From: an uncultured Oscillospiraceae bacterium
Lineage (GTDB): Bacteria > Bacillota > Clostridia > Oscillospirales > Ruminococcaceae
DNA: 64,000 bases
NCBI GenBank assembly: GCA_910587335.1
Contig: CAJUMG010000002.1
Location: forward strand, 113,678-177,677
Direction: 5' to 3'
The stretch's first letter is position 1; each line of letters begins with the position of its first letter. The notes under the pieces are model-generated. The model had not been told where the DNA came from. It saw only the letters and a program-made list of their open reading frames with translations, and made no database searches. The position numbers were made by a program, and so were the translations under genes. Positions 26,899-34,696 of the stretch are shown here, one piece after another.

Positions 26899-27765
26899 TT
26901 AAAATTTTTCCTCCTCCAAAATCCGTGCTGTCAGCCGGCAAAAATCCTCCAGCGTCAGCTCCTCCGCCCGGGCGCTGGACGAAATTTTCGCCTCTTTTAG
27001 CGCCGCCCCTATTCTCCCTTTCGGAATGGATAAGCCGGAGGAAAGGGAGTTGGCCAGCGTTTTGCGGCGCTGGGAAAAGCCCGCCCGGATCACCCTAAAA
27101 AACAGCGCCTCGTCTGGCGGATTCACAGCGGGCTTTTGGCGGACATCCAGCCGAATCACCGCCGAATCCACCTCCGGCGCAGGCAGAAAGCTCCCCCGGG
27201 ACACCGGAAACAGAATCCGCGGCCGCGCATAATAGCTGACCGCAGCGGACAGCGCCCCAGCGTTCTTCTCTCCCGGCGCGGCGCAGATACGGGCCGCCGC
27301 CTCCTTCTGCACCATCACGGTGATGGATTTTACCGGCAGCCGCGCTTCCAAAAGCTGCATTACAATGGGCGAGGTGATGTAGTAGGGGAGATTTGCGCAA
27401 ACTACCACCTCCATCCCAGGAAACTCCCGCAGAAGCAACTGAGCCAGATCAATTTTTAACACATCCCCGTGAACAACCGTCACGTTGGAAAATTCCGCCA
27501 GCGTCTCGTCCAGCACCGGCAAAAGTCGCCCATCCAGCTCAATGGCAACTACCTTTTTGGCCCGGGACGCCAGCTCCCAGGTGAGCACCCCTATTCCCGG
27601 CCCAATTTCTAGCACGCCGACATCCGGCCCGGCGCCGCCTTCCTGCGCAATCCGGGGACAGACTGATGGGTTGACAATAAAATTTTGTCCAATCTTTTTG
27701 GAAAAAGCAAATCCATGGCGGGATAAAATCTCCCGTACCGTTTTACTGTTGGAAAGCTGGGACAT
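26899..27765 (-). CDS. rsmA: 16S rRNA dimethyladenosine transferase RsmA/KsgA
   Basis: Dimethylates two adjacent adenines in the 3' hairpin of 16S rRNA during small-subunit maturation. The 288-residue protein has FSKKIGQNFIVNPSV at the start, the SAM-binding motif LEIGPGIGVLTWEL (about 52-65), the catalytic NLPYYITSP (about 123), and the C-terminal domain with GFSQRRKTLANSL. The ATG follows AGGAGG at 6 bases. Confidence 0.96.
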   Translation of the reverse strand: MSQLSNSKTVREILSRHGFAFSKKIGQNFIVNPSVCPRIAQEGGAGPDVGVLEIGPGIGVLTWELASRAKKVVAIELDGRLLPVLDETLAEFSNVTVVHGDVLKIDLAQLLLREFPGMEVVVCANLPYYITSPIVMQLLEARLPVKSITVMVQKEAAARICAAPGEKNAGALSAAVSYYARPRILFPVSRGSFLPAPEVDSAVIRLDVRQKPAVNPPDEALFFRVIRAGFSQRRKTLANSLSSGLSIPKGRIGAALKEAKISSSARAEELTLEDFCRLTARILEEEKF

Positions 27766-27854
27766 GCGCTTCCTCCTTATATAAAATACGATAAAACCAT
27801 TCGTATACCGCCAAAATTACATCCTAATTGGGTCTATCATGATCAAAAGCTTCG

Positions 27855-27888
27855 TATAATAGCTATCTTTATCTTTATAGCTATTATA
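27855..27888. repeat. 12-bp inverted repeat with TATAAT at both outer ends
   Basis: TATAATAGCTAT (27855-27866) and ATAGCTATTATA (27877-27888) are perfect inverted copies around a 10-base spacer in the 227-bp gap between rsmA and the deaminase gene. Each arm begins with a perfect -10 hexamer pointing outward or inward, so it could be an overlapping pair of promoters or an operator. No consensus -35 was identified with certainty. The rest of this gap shows nothing else. Confidence 0.55.
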
Positions 27889-27992
27889 CCATATCTTCCC
27901 TTCGTTTACAAAATGCCATTGAAAAAGACAAAAAAATCTTTTATGATAAAGGTAAGAAAAAATCGGGTGAGACCTGAAAGGACGGTTTTGTT

Positions 27993-28484
27993 ATGGCGCG
28001 AAGAGATAAGACAAATTACTATCTGGATATTGCGGAAACGGTGCTGACCCGCGGCACCTGCCTGCGCCGTCTGTACGGGGCGATTATCGTGAAAAACGAC
28101 CAGATCATCTCCACCGGCTATGTGGGCGCACCCCGCGGCCGGGCAAACTGCACCGATCTTGGCTACTGCACCCGGGAAAAGCTACAGGTCCCCCGGGGAC
28201 AGCGGTACGAGCTGTGCCGCTCGGTCCATGCGGAGGCCAACGCCATCATCCACGCCGACCGGGCGGATATGATCGGCGCGACCATGTACCTGGTCGGGCG
28301 GGAATGCTCCTGCGGAGAGTATGTCCAAAACGCCAATTCCTGCTCTATGTGCAAACGAATGATCATCAATGCCGGAATCGAAACGGTGGTCATTCGAGAG
28401 GATAAGGACCGCTTCCGGGTCATCTCGGTCGAAGAAGAGTGGGTCCAAAAGGACGAATCGCTGGAAGGCGCTTTGGGGTATTAG
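27993..28484 (+). CDS. dCMP deaminase family protein (ComEB-like)
   Basis: Zinc-dependent deaminase of 163 residues, probably converting dCMP to dUMP for thymidylate synthesis. The zinc site is HAEANAI (H79, E81 as proton donor) plus C117 and C120 in NSCSMCKRMIINAGI; the Pro usually preceding the first Cys is Ser here. A further Cys-rich segment (GRECSCGEY) precedes it. The ATG has AAAGGACGG upstream. dCMP is the probable substrate by family resemblance. Confidence 0.88.
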   Translation: MARRDKTNYYLDIAETVLTRGTCLRRLYGAIIVKNDQIISTGYVGAPRGRANCTDLGYCTREKLQVPRGQRYELCRSVHAEANAIIHADRADMIGATMYLVGRECSCGEYVQNANSCSMCKRMIINAGIETVVIREDKDRFRVISVEEEWVQKDESLEGALGY

Positions 28485-28572
28485 CCCCTTGTGATTTTGA
28501 GGAAAAAATGGTATACTATTAAAATCGGCCTAAAGGTCGCCTGAAACAAAATTCATAAAAGGATGATGTGTT

Positions 28573-29193
28573 TTGCCGAATTGGAACCTCTCGAATGAAG
28601 TCATGCTCGGATTGGGACTGGGCGCTGTGGCGCTGGCATTTTTGCTGATCCTGTGGCTGATCAAGCGCAGCACAAACCCAAAGATCTGTAAAAAAAAGGT
28701 CACCGGTATTCTCAAACGCTTCGCCGGCATCCGGCAGTTTCGGGTGCTGACCGATCTGGAGCTGGCGTTTGAGGGGCATACAGCGCATTTTGATCAGGTG
28801 CTCATCGGGTTTTATGGCATCTCCTTTATCACCTGCTTAAGCGAATCCGCCGCGTATTATGGGCAGGAGCGGGACGCCAACTGGAGCCGGATCGACGACG
28901 GAAACAAAAAAACCTCCTTTCCCAATCCTTTGATCGCGGGCGAAAAGGGCATTGATACAGTCCGCCGGATATTTTCCAAAAATGACGTATATAATATTCA
29001 AATGGAGCATCTGGTGGTTTTCGCCGGCGCCCGCAAAAAGACGGAGGTCTATGTCAAGTCCTCTGTCCCGGTGTTAAAACGTAAAGAGCTGGGACAGCTG
29101 CTTGATAAGGTCAAGTATCAAAAGGACAACAGCGTGGATGTGGAAAAATTGGCCGGCCTTTTACAGCAGTATGCCAAAAAGGCTGCTGTATAA
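28573..29193 (+). CDS. Membrane-anchored NERD-like domain protein
   Basis: A 206-residue protein with one N-terminal membrane helix (VMLGLGLGAVALAFLLILWL, about 11-30) followed by a soluble domain. The pattern FRVLTDLELAF... DQVLIGFYGI... ESAAYYG... then PNPL and QMEHLVVFAG resembles the nuclease-related (NERD) domain, with the usual order of an acidic residue, a central strand and a late hydrophobic strand. Activity is unknown for most of the family. TTG start with AAAGGATG upstream. The assignment is moderate. Confidence 0.6.
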   Translation: MPNWNLSNEVMLGLGLGAVALAFLLILWLIKRSTNPKICKKKVTGILKRFAGIRQFRVLTDLELAFEGHTAHFDQVLIGFYGISFITCLSESAAYYGQERDANWSRIDDGNKKTSFPNPLIAGEKGIDTVRRIFSKNDVYNIQMEHLVVFAGARKKTEVYVKSSVPVLKRKELGQLLDKVKYQKDNSVDVEKLAGLLQQYAKKAAV

Positions 29194-29200
29194 TTTTTTC

Positions 29201-29229
29201 TTGACATTCTATCCCTGTTTTCTTATAAT
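29201..29229 (+). promoter_or_regulatory. Consensus promoter of the riboswitch/Na+ pump transcript
   Basis: TTGACA (29201-29206) and TATAAT (29224-29229) are separated by exactly 17 bp. Transcription would start near 29236, right where the structured leader begins. Confidence 0.92.
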
Positions 29230-29234
29230 ATTTT

Positions 29235-29361
29235 GGTAAAAGGGAGTAGCAGGCAGCGGCAGCGCTGTGGTATTTTGCGTCAATCCGGAGGAAACTTCCG
29301 CAAATACCCTAAATTGCAAGACTTTTATTATGGAGAAAAACCATAATAAAAGTCTTTTTTT
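29235..29361 (+). ncRNA. Candidate cation-sensing riboswitch with intrinsic terminator (Na+-I/DUF1646 or yybP-ykoY type)
   Basis: The leader begins TAAAAGGGAGTAGC and later has TTGCAAGACTTTTA; TAAAAG and CTTTTA close a P1 stem. Inside are a CAGCG-GCAG-CGCTG hairpin and a longer arm GTATTTTGC...GCAAATAC containing GGAGGAAACTTCC. The 3' P1 strand is also the 5' arm of a perfect 14-bp terminator (29320-29333 with 29341-29354, then TTTTTTT). So ligand-stabilised P1 would prevent termination: an ON switch. The flanking GGGAGTAGC and GCAAGAC resemble the yybP-ykoY (Mn2+) family. The downstream Na+ pump gene argues for the Na+-I (DUF1646) class. I cannot decide between them without a covariance search. 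Confidence 0.72.
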
Positions 29362-29476
29362 GTCGCCTTAAGGCGAATGAAAAATTCTCTATCTTCCCCT
29401 GATAAAGAGGGATTGGCTGCCTTCCCTAAAAGAAGTTTCATCGCCGCTTAAAAGCGGTGGGAAAGGAGTTTTTAAA

Positions 29477-30607
29477 ATGGCGGATCTTTTTAGCAACGTC
29501 ATGCAAATTCAGTGGCAGATGGTTGTCATGTGGGCCATCGGCGGCCTTTTGATCTGGCTGGCAATCAAAAAGGAAATGGAGCCGACCCTTCTGTTGCCCA
29601 TGGGCTTTGGCGCGATTTTGGTCAACCTCCCCTTTTCCGGAGCGGTGGACCAAACCTATCCCACCGGCGTGGAGCACGGCCCCATCGACGTGCTGTTTAA
29701 CGCCGGCATCGCCAATGAGCTGTTCCCTCTTTTGCTGTTTATCGGCATCGGCGCCATGATTGATTTCGGTCCCTTGCTGGCCAATCCCAAAATGATGCTC
29801 TTTGGCGCGGCGGCCCAGTTCGGCATCTTCTTCACCCTGAGTCTGGCGCGCTTTCTGGGCTTTTCGCTGGAGGACGCCGCTTCTATCGCGATTATCGGTG
29901 CGGCGGACGGTCCCACCTCTATTTTCGTTTCCCAGTATTTTAACTCCAACTATATCGGCGCGATTATTGTGGCCGCCTATTCTTATATGGCGCTGGTCCC
30001 CATCGTGCAGCCTGCGGTCATCAAGCTGATCACCACCAAAAAGGAACGGCAAATCAGGATGGATTACGCCCCCTCGGCGGTTTCCAAGCCGGTGCGCATC
30101 CTGTTCCCTGTTCTCATCACCGCAATCGCCGGCATTATTGCTCCCCGCTCGGTAGCGCTGGTCGGCTTTTTAATGTTCGGAAACCTTATTCGGGAATGCG
30201 GCGTGCTGGGCAGTCTTTCCCAGTCGGCTCAAAAAGAGCTGGCTAACCTGATCACCTTGCTTTTGGGCCTCACCGTCTCGACCAAAATGCAGTGGCAGGC
30301 ATTTTTGAACCCCCAAACCCTGATGATTATGGGCCTGGGGCTGATCGCCTTTATCTTTGACACGGCTGGCGGCGTGCTGTTTGCAAAATTTTTAAACCTC
30401 TTTACCAAAAAAAAGATCAACCCCATGGTTGGTGCAGCAGGTATTTCCGCCTTCCCTATGTCCTCTCGGGTGGTGCATAAAATGGGCCTGGCAGAGGATC
30501 CCAGCAACTTTTTGCTGATGCACGCGGCAGCGGCCAACGTCTCCGGCCAGATCGCTTCGGTCATCGCCGGCGGACTGGTCATTACCCTGATTACCAACGC
30601 GCTATAA
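29477..30607 (+). CDS. Sodium-translocating decarboxylase subunit beta (OadB/GcdB/MmdB family)
   Basis: Polytopic membrane protein of 376 residues that in this family decarboxylates a carboxybiotin carrier and exports Na+. FNAGIANELFPLLLFIGIGA (about 75-94), GAADGPTSIFVSQ (Asp in a membrane re-entrant loop) and PLVGAAGISAFPMSSRVVHK-type sequence near 320 are characteristic. The ATG follows AAAGGAG. A 45-residue companion gene follows at 15 bp. The alpha (carboxyltransferase) and biotin-carrier subunits are not in the window, so which substrate (oxaloacetate, methylmalonyl-CoA or glutaconyl-CoA) it serves is unknown. Expression appears to be riboswitch-controlled. Confidence 0.9.
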   Translation: MADLFSNVMQIQWQMVVMWAIGGLLIWLAIKKEMEPTLLLPMGFGAILVNLPFSGAVDQTYPTGVEHGPIDVLFNAGIANELFPLLLFIGIGAMIDFGPLLANPKMMLFGAAAQFGIFFTLSLARFLGFSLEDAASIAIIGAADGPTSIFVSQYFNSNYIGAIIVAAYSYMALVPIVQPAVIKLITTKKERQIRMDYAPSAVSKPVRILFPVLITAIAGIIAPRSVALVGFLMFGNLIRECGVLGSLSQSAQKELANLITLLLGLTVSTKMQWQAFLNPQTLMIMGLGLIAFIFDTAGGVLFAKFLNLFTKKKINPMVGAAGISAFPMSSRVVHKMGLAEDPSNFLLMHAAAANVSGQIASVIAGGLVITLITNAL

Positions 30608-30622
30608 AGGAGGATTTTTACC

Positions 30623-30760
30623 ATGTTCGATCTGCAAGCTTTGTTAGACAGCCTGCCCATGATGGGCTATGGCATGTTGGGAATTTTTATCTCGGTAGCA
30701 GTTATTATTTTGACGGTTGTTGCCCTGGGCAAGATTTTTCCGGTGAAAAAAGAGGAGTAA
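30623..30760 (+). CDS. OadG-related small membrane subunit (45 aa)
   Basis: Short gene with AGGAGG 9 bases before the ATG. The peptide starts MFDLQALLDSLPMMGYGM, has a single hydrophobic helix (LGIFISVAVIILTVVAL) and ends KIFPVKKEE. The layout matches the small OadG-like subunits that accompany the beta subunit of Na+-translocating decarboxylases and anchor or stabilise the complex. It is clearly cotranscribed with the beta-subunit gene. Confidence 0.82.
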   Translation: MFDLQALLDSLPMMGYGMLGIFISVAVIILTVVALGKIFPVKKEE

Positions 30761-30821
30761 AAACCCCCGAAAAGATCTGTAAAAAGCATGTTTTTTCCCT
30801 TAAAAATAGTCTATAAAACAC

Positions 30822-30853
30822 AAAAAAACAGCTGGAAAACAGCTGTTTTTTCT
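30822..30853. terminator. Bidirectional terminator after the Na+ pump genes
   Basis: ACAGCTG-GAAAA-CAGCTGT is flanked by A-rich sequence on the left and TTTTTT on the right. It separates the plus-strand Na+ pump genes from the converging minus-strand gene at 30867-31658. Confidence 0.9.
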
Positions 30854-30866
30854 TTGTCGCAAAACG

Positions 30867-31658
30867 CTATTGGTCCGCCGATGTACTTTCCCCTTCCTGG
30901 TCCGCCGGCGGCGTTTGTATGGAGATGTATACGCCGTTTTCGCTGTCCCCCTCTAAAGCCAGCTGTAAAATCCGCGCCAGGTTGCCGCCTTTGATCTGGG
31001 ACGGCAATACCTGTGCTACCGTGATGGCCGCCCCATCCTTTTCCAGCTGCACCCCGTACGAGGCAAAAGCGTATTCGGCCGTTTCCATCTGGGCATAGAC
31101 CTGCCCCAGAAGCTGTACCGCCCCATCCAGGGTGGGAGGGAACTCCGTCCCCTCCAGCATGAGATGATAAACCAGCGCACCCTTTTGAGAAAACTCCATT
31201 CCCAGCTGCACCAGCTCGGTGCTGGACTTGTCCAACCGGACCACCGGATTGATGGGGGCCGGCCATTCCAGCTCCTCCAGCCGTTTTTGCACCAACTGGG
31301 TATAGGTCTGCTCCATCCGGCGGATGGTGTTTCCTTTTTCACCCACGTCTGTCTCATAACTATCCGACAAAATCTGTCCGTCCTTGACCGATACGGTAAA
31401 ATACCCATCCTGCTGCAAAGGGTCCTGCACCAGCGCCTGATACCCGTGAATCGACAGGTTGTAGTCGGCTTTCCCGATCTCCAGGTTCCGGCCCGGATAG
31501 GACAGCTGCACATAAGCCTGAATGTCCCTTTCCGCGGCGGCTGCGGCCCACGGACTGCCAAAGAACCACAAAAGCACCCCTGCCGTTCCGGCGGCCACCG
31601 CCAAAAGTAGCAGCAGCCCGACGGTGCGTTTTACAATTTTGATCGTGTCCTGTTCCAT
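30867..31658 (-). CDS. Hypothetical single-pass membrane protein
   Basis: A 263-residue protein: short cytoplasmic start (MEQDTIKIVKRTV), one membrane helix (about 14-34), then an extracytoplasmic domain of about 225 residues. The outer part has QAYVQLSYPGRNLEIGKADY followed by a second half rich in charged residues and an acidic tail (DQEGESTSADQ). This looks like a one-helix, cell-surface protein; I do not recognise the family. The ATG at 31658 is preferred: the long upstream extension in the same frame has no ribosome binding site and is less plausible. Confidence 0.7.
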   Translation of the reverse strand: MEQDTIKIVKRTVGLLLLLAVAAGTAGVLLWFFGSPWAAAAAERDIQAYVQLSYPGRNLEIGKADYNLSIHGYQALVQDPLQQDGYFTVSVKDGQILSDSYETDVGEKGNTIRRMEQTYTQLVQKRLEELEWPAPINPVVRLDKSSTELVQLGMEFSQKGALVYHLMLEGTEFPPTLDGAVQLLGQVYAQMETAEYAFASYGVQLEKDGAAITVAQVLPSQIKGGNLARILQLALEGDSENGVYISIQTPPADQEGESTSADQ

Positions 31659-31766
31659 GCTTGTCCGCCTTTCTCGTCCCGTCCTTTCATCAGTATAATA
31701 TACGAATGGGACGATGTAAAGCACAGGAATAGACAAAAAGAGACAAAAATTCCAGACAGACAAATC

Positions 31767-31798
31767 GCCCGCGGAAGAGAAAAGTCTTCCGCGGGCAG
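31767..31798 (-). terminator. Hairpin after the M24 peptidase gene
   Basis: GCCCGCGGAAGA pairs with TCTTCCGCGGGC. On the minus strand the following bases are only moderately T-rich, while the right flank (plus strand) reads into TATTTTTATTTT. It is the probable end of the M24 peptidase transcript. Confidence 0.7.
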
Positions 31799-31821
31799 TT
31801 GTATTTTTATTTTGACCGTCA

Positions 31822-32904
31822 TCAACCGACGATCTGGAAATCCTTGGTGTAGTGATTGAGTACCTCGCAGCCGTTTTTGGTCACGATGACCAGATCTTCA
31901 ATCCGGACCCCCACCGAATCCGGCAGATAAATGCCCGGTTCAATCGAGAAGCACATTCCCTCGACCAAAGGCATTTCGTTGGTCGCCCCGATATCCGGCC
32001 ACTCATGCACCTCAATCCCGATATTATGCCCGGTGCGATGGGTAAAGTACTCGCCATAGCCCGCTTTTTCAATGACACGGCGGGCGGCGGCGTCCACATC
32101 ACAGGCGCGCACACCGGGTTTTACCGCCTCGATAGCCGCCAGATTGGCCTCCAGAACAATCTGGTAAACCTTTTTCTGCAATTCGGTGGCGGACTTATAG
32201 CAGACGGTCCGGGTCATATCGCTGTAGTATCCGTTCAGGTTTTTGCCAATGTCAAACAGCACATTGTCCCCAGGCTTTAAAAACACCTCTTTAGAGGGTC
32301 CGTGATGGGGAATAGCGCAATATTTGCCGTAAGCGACGATGCACAGATTCTTCACCGAAGCGCCCTCCGCCGCGAAAAACTCGTTGACCTTTTCGGCCAG
32401 GTCCACCTCGGACAGGCCCTCCTGGATCGCCTCAATAGATTTGGCCACCACCCGGTCATTCATGGCAGAGGACCGGCGCAGCTTTTCCTGCTCCTCGGCG
32501 TCCTTGACCATACGGGTCATATCCACAAAAACAGAACCGTTGATCACCGGTGCGTCGGGGCGCAACTCCATCATATGGATCAAGAAACGGGCCGGCCATT
32601 CCTTGTCCACCCCAAGCGTACCGGGCTTGACCTCCTTAGCCAGAATCGCCACCGGGTCCTCTGTATCGTGGAAAAAGACGACCTTGGCGCCATCCAGCCG
32701 GATATAGTTATGCAGCTGGTTGACCACCAGCGTTACCTCTCCGTTCGTGTTCAGGTACAGCGCCAGGCAGCGCTCCCCCGGGTGGACCATTTCACCGGTC
32801 AGATAATAAATGGAAATGGGGGAGGTGACGATCATCTGATGAACGTCCTTCTCGGCCATTCTTTTTAGCACATTGCCAATACGGGTACGGTTTAGCTGGC
32901 TCAT
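31822..32904 (-). CDS. M24 family metallopeptidase (aminopeptidase P / Xaa-Pro dipeptidase type)
   Basis: Cytosolic dimetal peptidase of 360 residues, likely cleaving Xaa-Pro bonds. It has a creatinase-like N-terminal domain and then the pita-bread catalytic fold. The metal ligands are visible in order: Asp residues in FDIGKNLNGYYSDMTRT (about 217-233), His in HRTGHNIG (about 289), Glu in SIEPGIYL (about 319), and Glu in RIEDLV. The ATG at 32904 follows AGGAGAG. A longer open frame extends upstream but overlaps the next minus-strand gene in another frame and is not used. Confidence 0.92.
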   Translation of the reverse strand: MSQLNRTRIGNVLKRMAEKDVHQMIVTSPISIYYLTGEMVHPGERCLALYLNTNGEVTLVVNQLHNYIRLDGAKVVFFHDTEDPVAILAKEVKPGTLGVDKEWPARFLIHMMELRPDAPVINGSVFVDMTRMVKDAEEQEKLRRSSAMNDRVVAKSIEAIQEGLSEVDLAEKVNEFFAAEGASVKNLCIVAYGKYCAIPHHGPSKEVFLKPGDNVLFDIGKNLNGYYSDMTRTVCYKSATELQKKVYQIVLEANLAAIEAVKPGVRACDVDAAARRVIEKAGYGEYFTHRTGHNIGIEVHEWPDIGATNEMPLVEGMCFSIEPGIYLPDSVGVRIEDLVIVTKNGCEVLNHYTKDFQIVG

Positions 32905-33011
32905 TTTCTGCTCTCTCCTAACTCTCTTTCGGTTTGTTCCGGCTTTTTGGTTCGCCGGAACGAAGCGTTCTTTGCCCTTTTCTTCCATTATAGAAGCGGA
33001 AAAAGGAAAAG

Positions 33012-33539
33012 TCAATGGGGATGTTCTAGGTCGTCCTCTGCCAACCAACACAACAGCGAGGTATCCCGGCCGCCTGTTTCCACCACCCGGCGTCCACAGG
33101 TCATAACCCCAAGGCCCTCTTCGTCCCACCGGCAGCGGAAGGCATAGCCAATATAGCAAAGACCGTCCCTTTCCACCGGCAGGATGTGGACCTCCTCCAG
33201 CCAGATTTCGCCCATCAGGTCCTCGATTTCCCGGATGTGGGGCAGGCAGTCCAGGCCAAAATCCTCCTCCACGGCGTCGCTCAATAGCGCCTGCTCCTGC
33301 TGGGCAAAAAAGCAGAGAATCCCGCTCAGGATGGCGACCTTGACCGCCTCCTGATCGGCAAACAGATAGGCCAGCGCTTTTCGGTAGCTCTCGGTCAGCT
33401 CCTGCCCCTGGTCGATGCGGTCGCCGCCAAAATCCAGCCGAATTCGATCGGTTTCCTTCGTCTGCCAGTTTTCCCATGCGGACAGCGAGATCTCTCCTTC
33501 CAGCCCGTATTCTCCCGCTGTCAGGCTCAGCTGTGGCAT
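33012..33539 (-). CDS. Hypothetical acidic protein (175 aa)
   Basis: The start overlaps the end of the Gfo/Idh gene by 13 bases, so it is translationally coupled to it. The protein is acidic, with no signal peptide or membrane helix, and begins MPQLSLTAGEYGLEGEISL. It contains a helical region (ESYRKALAYLFADQEAVKVA) and a strand-rich end with LCYIGYAFRCRWDEEGLGV. It resembles small intracellular immunity- or sensor-like proteins in outline only; I do not recognise a named family. Confidence 0.72.
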   Translation of the reverse strand: MPQLSLTAGEYGLEGEISLSAWENWQTKETDRIRLDFGGDRIDQGQELTESYRKALAYLFADQEAVKVAILSGILCFFAQQEQALLSDAVEEDFGLDCLPHIREIEDLMGEIWLEEVHILPVERDGLCYIGYAFRCRWDEEGLGVMTCGRRVVETGGRDTSLLCWLAEDDLEHPH

Positions 33540-34510
33540 GGCTTTTGCTCCCTTGGATTTTCCCGGTCACACAGGTCGAACAGCTCCATACACAAAAGGG
33601 TGTCTTTGTGGGGGATTATGTCGCTTTGCAGCCGCCCTTCCTGCACGTTCTTAACAAAATGCCGGATTTCATACACAAATCCGTTTTCCTCCGGCGGGCA
33701 AAACCGCTCGATCTCCTGCCGGTCCGGGCCGTACAGCACCGCGCCGCCGCCTTTGTGGCCGCCCAAAAGCTGGATGCTGCCCCGGTCGCCGCAGAACCAG
33801 GCGGTCTCCGGCGCCACCGCCTGAAAGCTCACCTGGGTCGAGGCGACGGCATGCTCGAACCGCAACAGCATCCCGACAGTACTGTCGGAGCCGAAGGGAA
33901 ACCGGGTCGCCATGGTCTTTGCCTCTAAAAGCGGCTGGTTCACAAGATAAGACAGGATTTCGAAGGCATAGACCCCGATGTCCCGATTGGCGCCGCCGCC
34001 CAGCTCCGGCGCGTTGAGCCGGTGGGACGGGTCGGAGCCGGACACAAAGCAGAAGTTGTAATTCGCCAGCGCGATCTGTCCGATTCTGCCGCCGTCGATC
34101 CATTCCTTGGCCTTCTGCACCGCAGGGGTAAAGCGGCTCCACATGGCCTCCATGGAGAAGATGCCCTTCTCCTCGGCCTTTTGGAACACCTCTTCTGCCT
34201 CCTCTTTGGTGATGGTAAAAGCCTTTTCGCACAAAAACGGCTTGCCGTATTCCAGGCAAAGGAGCATATTTTCGTAGTGAAAATTGTTGGTAGTGGCGAT
34301 ATATACCCCGTCGATCTCCGGGTCGGCCAACATCTGGCGGTAATCGCCGTAAGCCTTTGGCACCCCGTTCGCCTGGGCAAAGGCATCCGCCCGCTCCTGG
34401 CTTTTGCTGGACACCGCCGCCACCTGCACGCCCGAAATCCCACGGACCGCGTCGCAGAACTTCGCCCCGATTTTTGCCGCGCCCATCACGCCAAAACGAA
34501 ATGTATTCAT
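33527..34510 (-). CDS. Gfo/Idh/MocA family NAD(P)-dependent oxidoreductase
   Basis: A 327-residue sugar or inositol dehydrogenase-type enzyme. The N-terminal Rossmann fold has FGVMGAAKIGAKF (about 5-17) and VYIATTNNFHYENMLLCLE. The catalytic Lys motif is LCEKAFTITKEE (about 92-103), equivalent to EKP. The C-terminal alpha/beta domain includes the typical GGGANRDIGVYAFEIL, where Asp and Tyr/His-type residues bind substrate. Substrate unknown. It is the first gene of a two-gene minus-strand unit. Confidence 0.92.
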   Translation of the reverse strand: MNTFRFGVMGAAKIGAKFCDAVRGISGVQVAAVSSKSQERADAFAQANGVPKAYGDYRQMLADPEIDGVYIATTNNFHYENMLLCLEYGKPFLCEKAFTITKEEAEEVFQKAEEKGIFSMEAMWSRFTPAVQKAKEWIDGGRIGQIALANYNFCFVSGSDPSHRLNAPELGGGANRDIGVYAFEILSYLVNQPLLEAKTMATRFPFGSDSTVGMLLRFEHAVASTQVSFQAVAPETAWFCGDRGSIQLLGGHKGGGAVLYGPDRQEIERFCPPEENGFVYEIRHFVKNVQEGRLQSDIIPHKDTLLCMELFDLCDRENPREQKPCHS

Positions 34511-34696
34511 CCCATTCTCCCTTCCGCTATCCCGCCTTGCCGCCGGATAGCCTTTACCAAAAGTTTACTCTATTTATCCGCCCATTGCAAGGGAGGTGGG
34601 ACCCTTCTTTTGCCGGGCGCATAAAATAAGCAAGAGAAGGCGGCCCCGCCCAGACGCTGTAAAAAGCCAGGCAGCCGCAGTAGGGAGGCATTTTTC

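Noticed and set aside
29594..29608. CATGGGCTTTGG within the Na+ pump gene, resembling the feoB crossover core.
   Set aside because: It matches only part of the core and encodes a normal Met-Gly-Phe-Gly in frame; a similar match occurs in the ABC gene near 7766. Chance codon similarity is the simplest explanation.
32905..33570. Upstream extension of the M24 peptidase frame to 33570.
   Set aside because: The M24 gene has its own ATG and ribosome binding site at 32904. The extension is out of frame with the hypothetical gene 33012-33539, which has coupled initiation.
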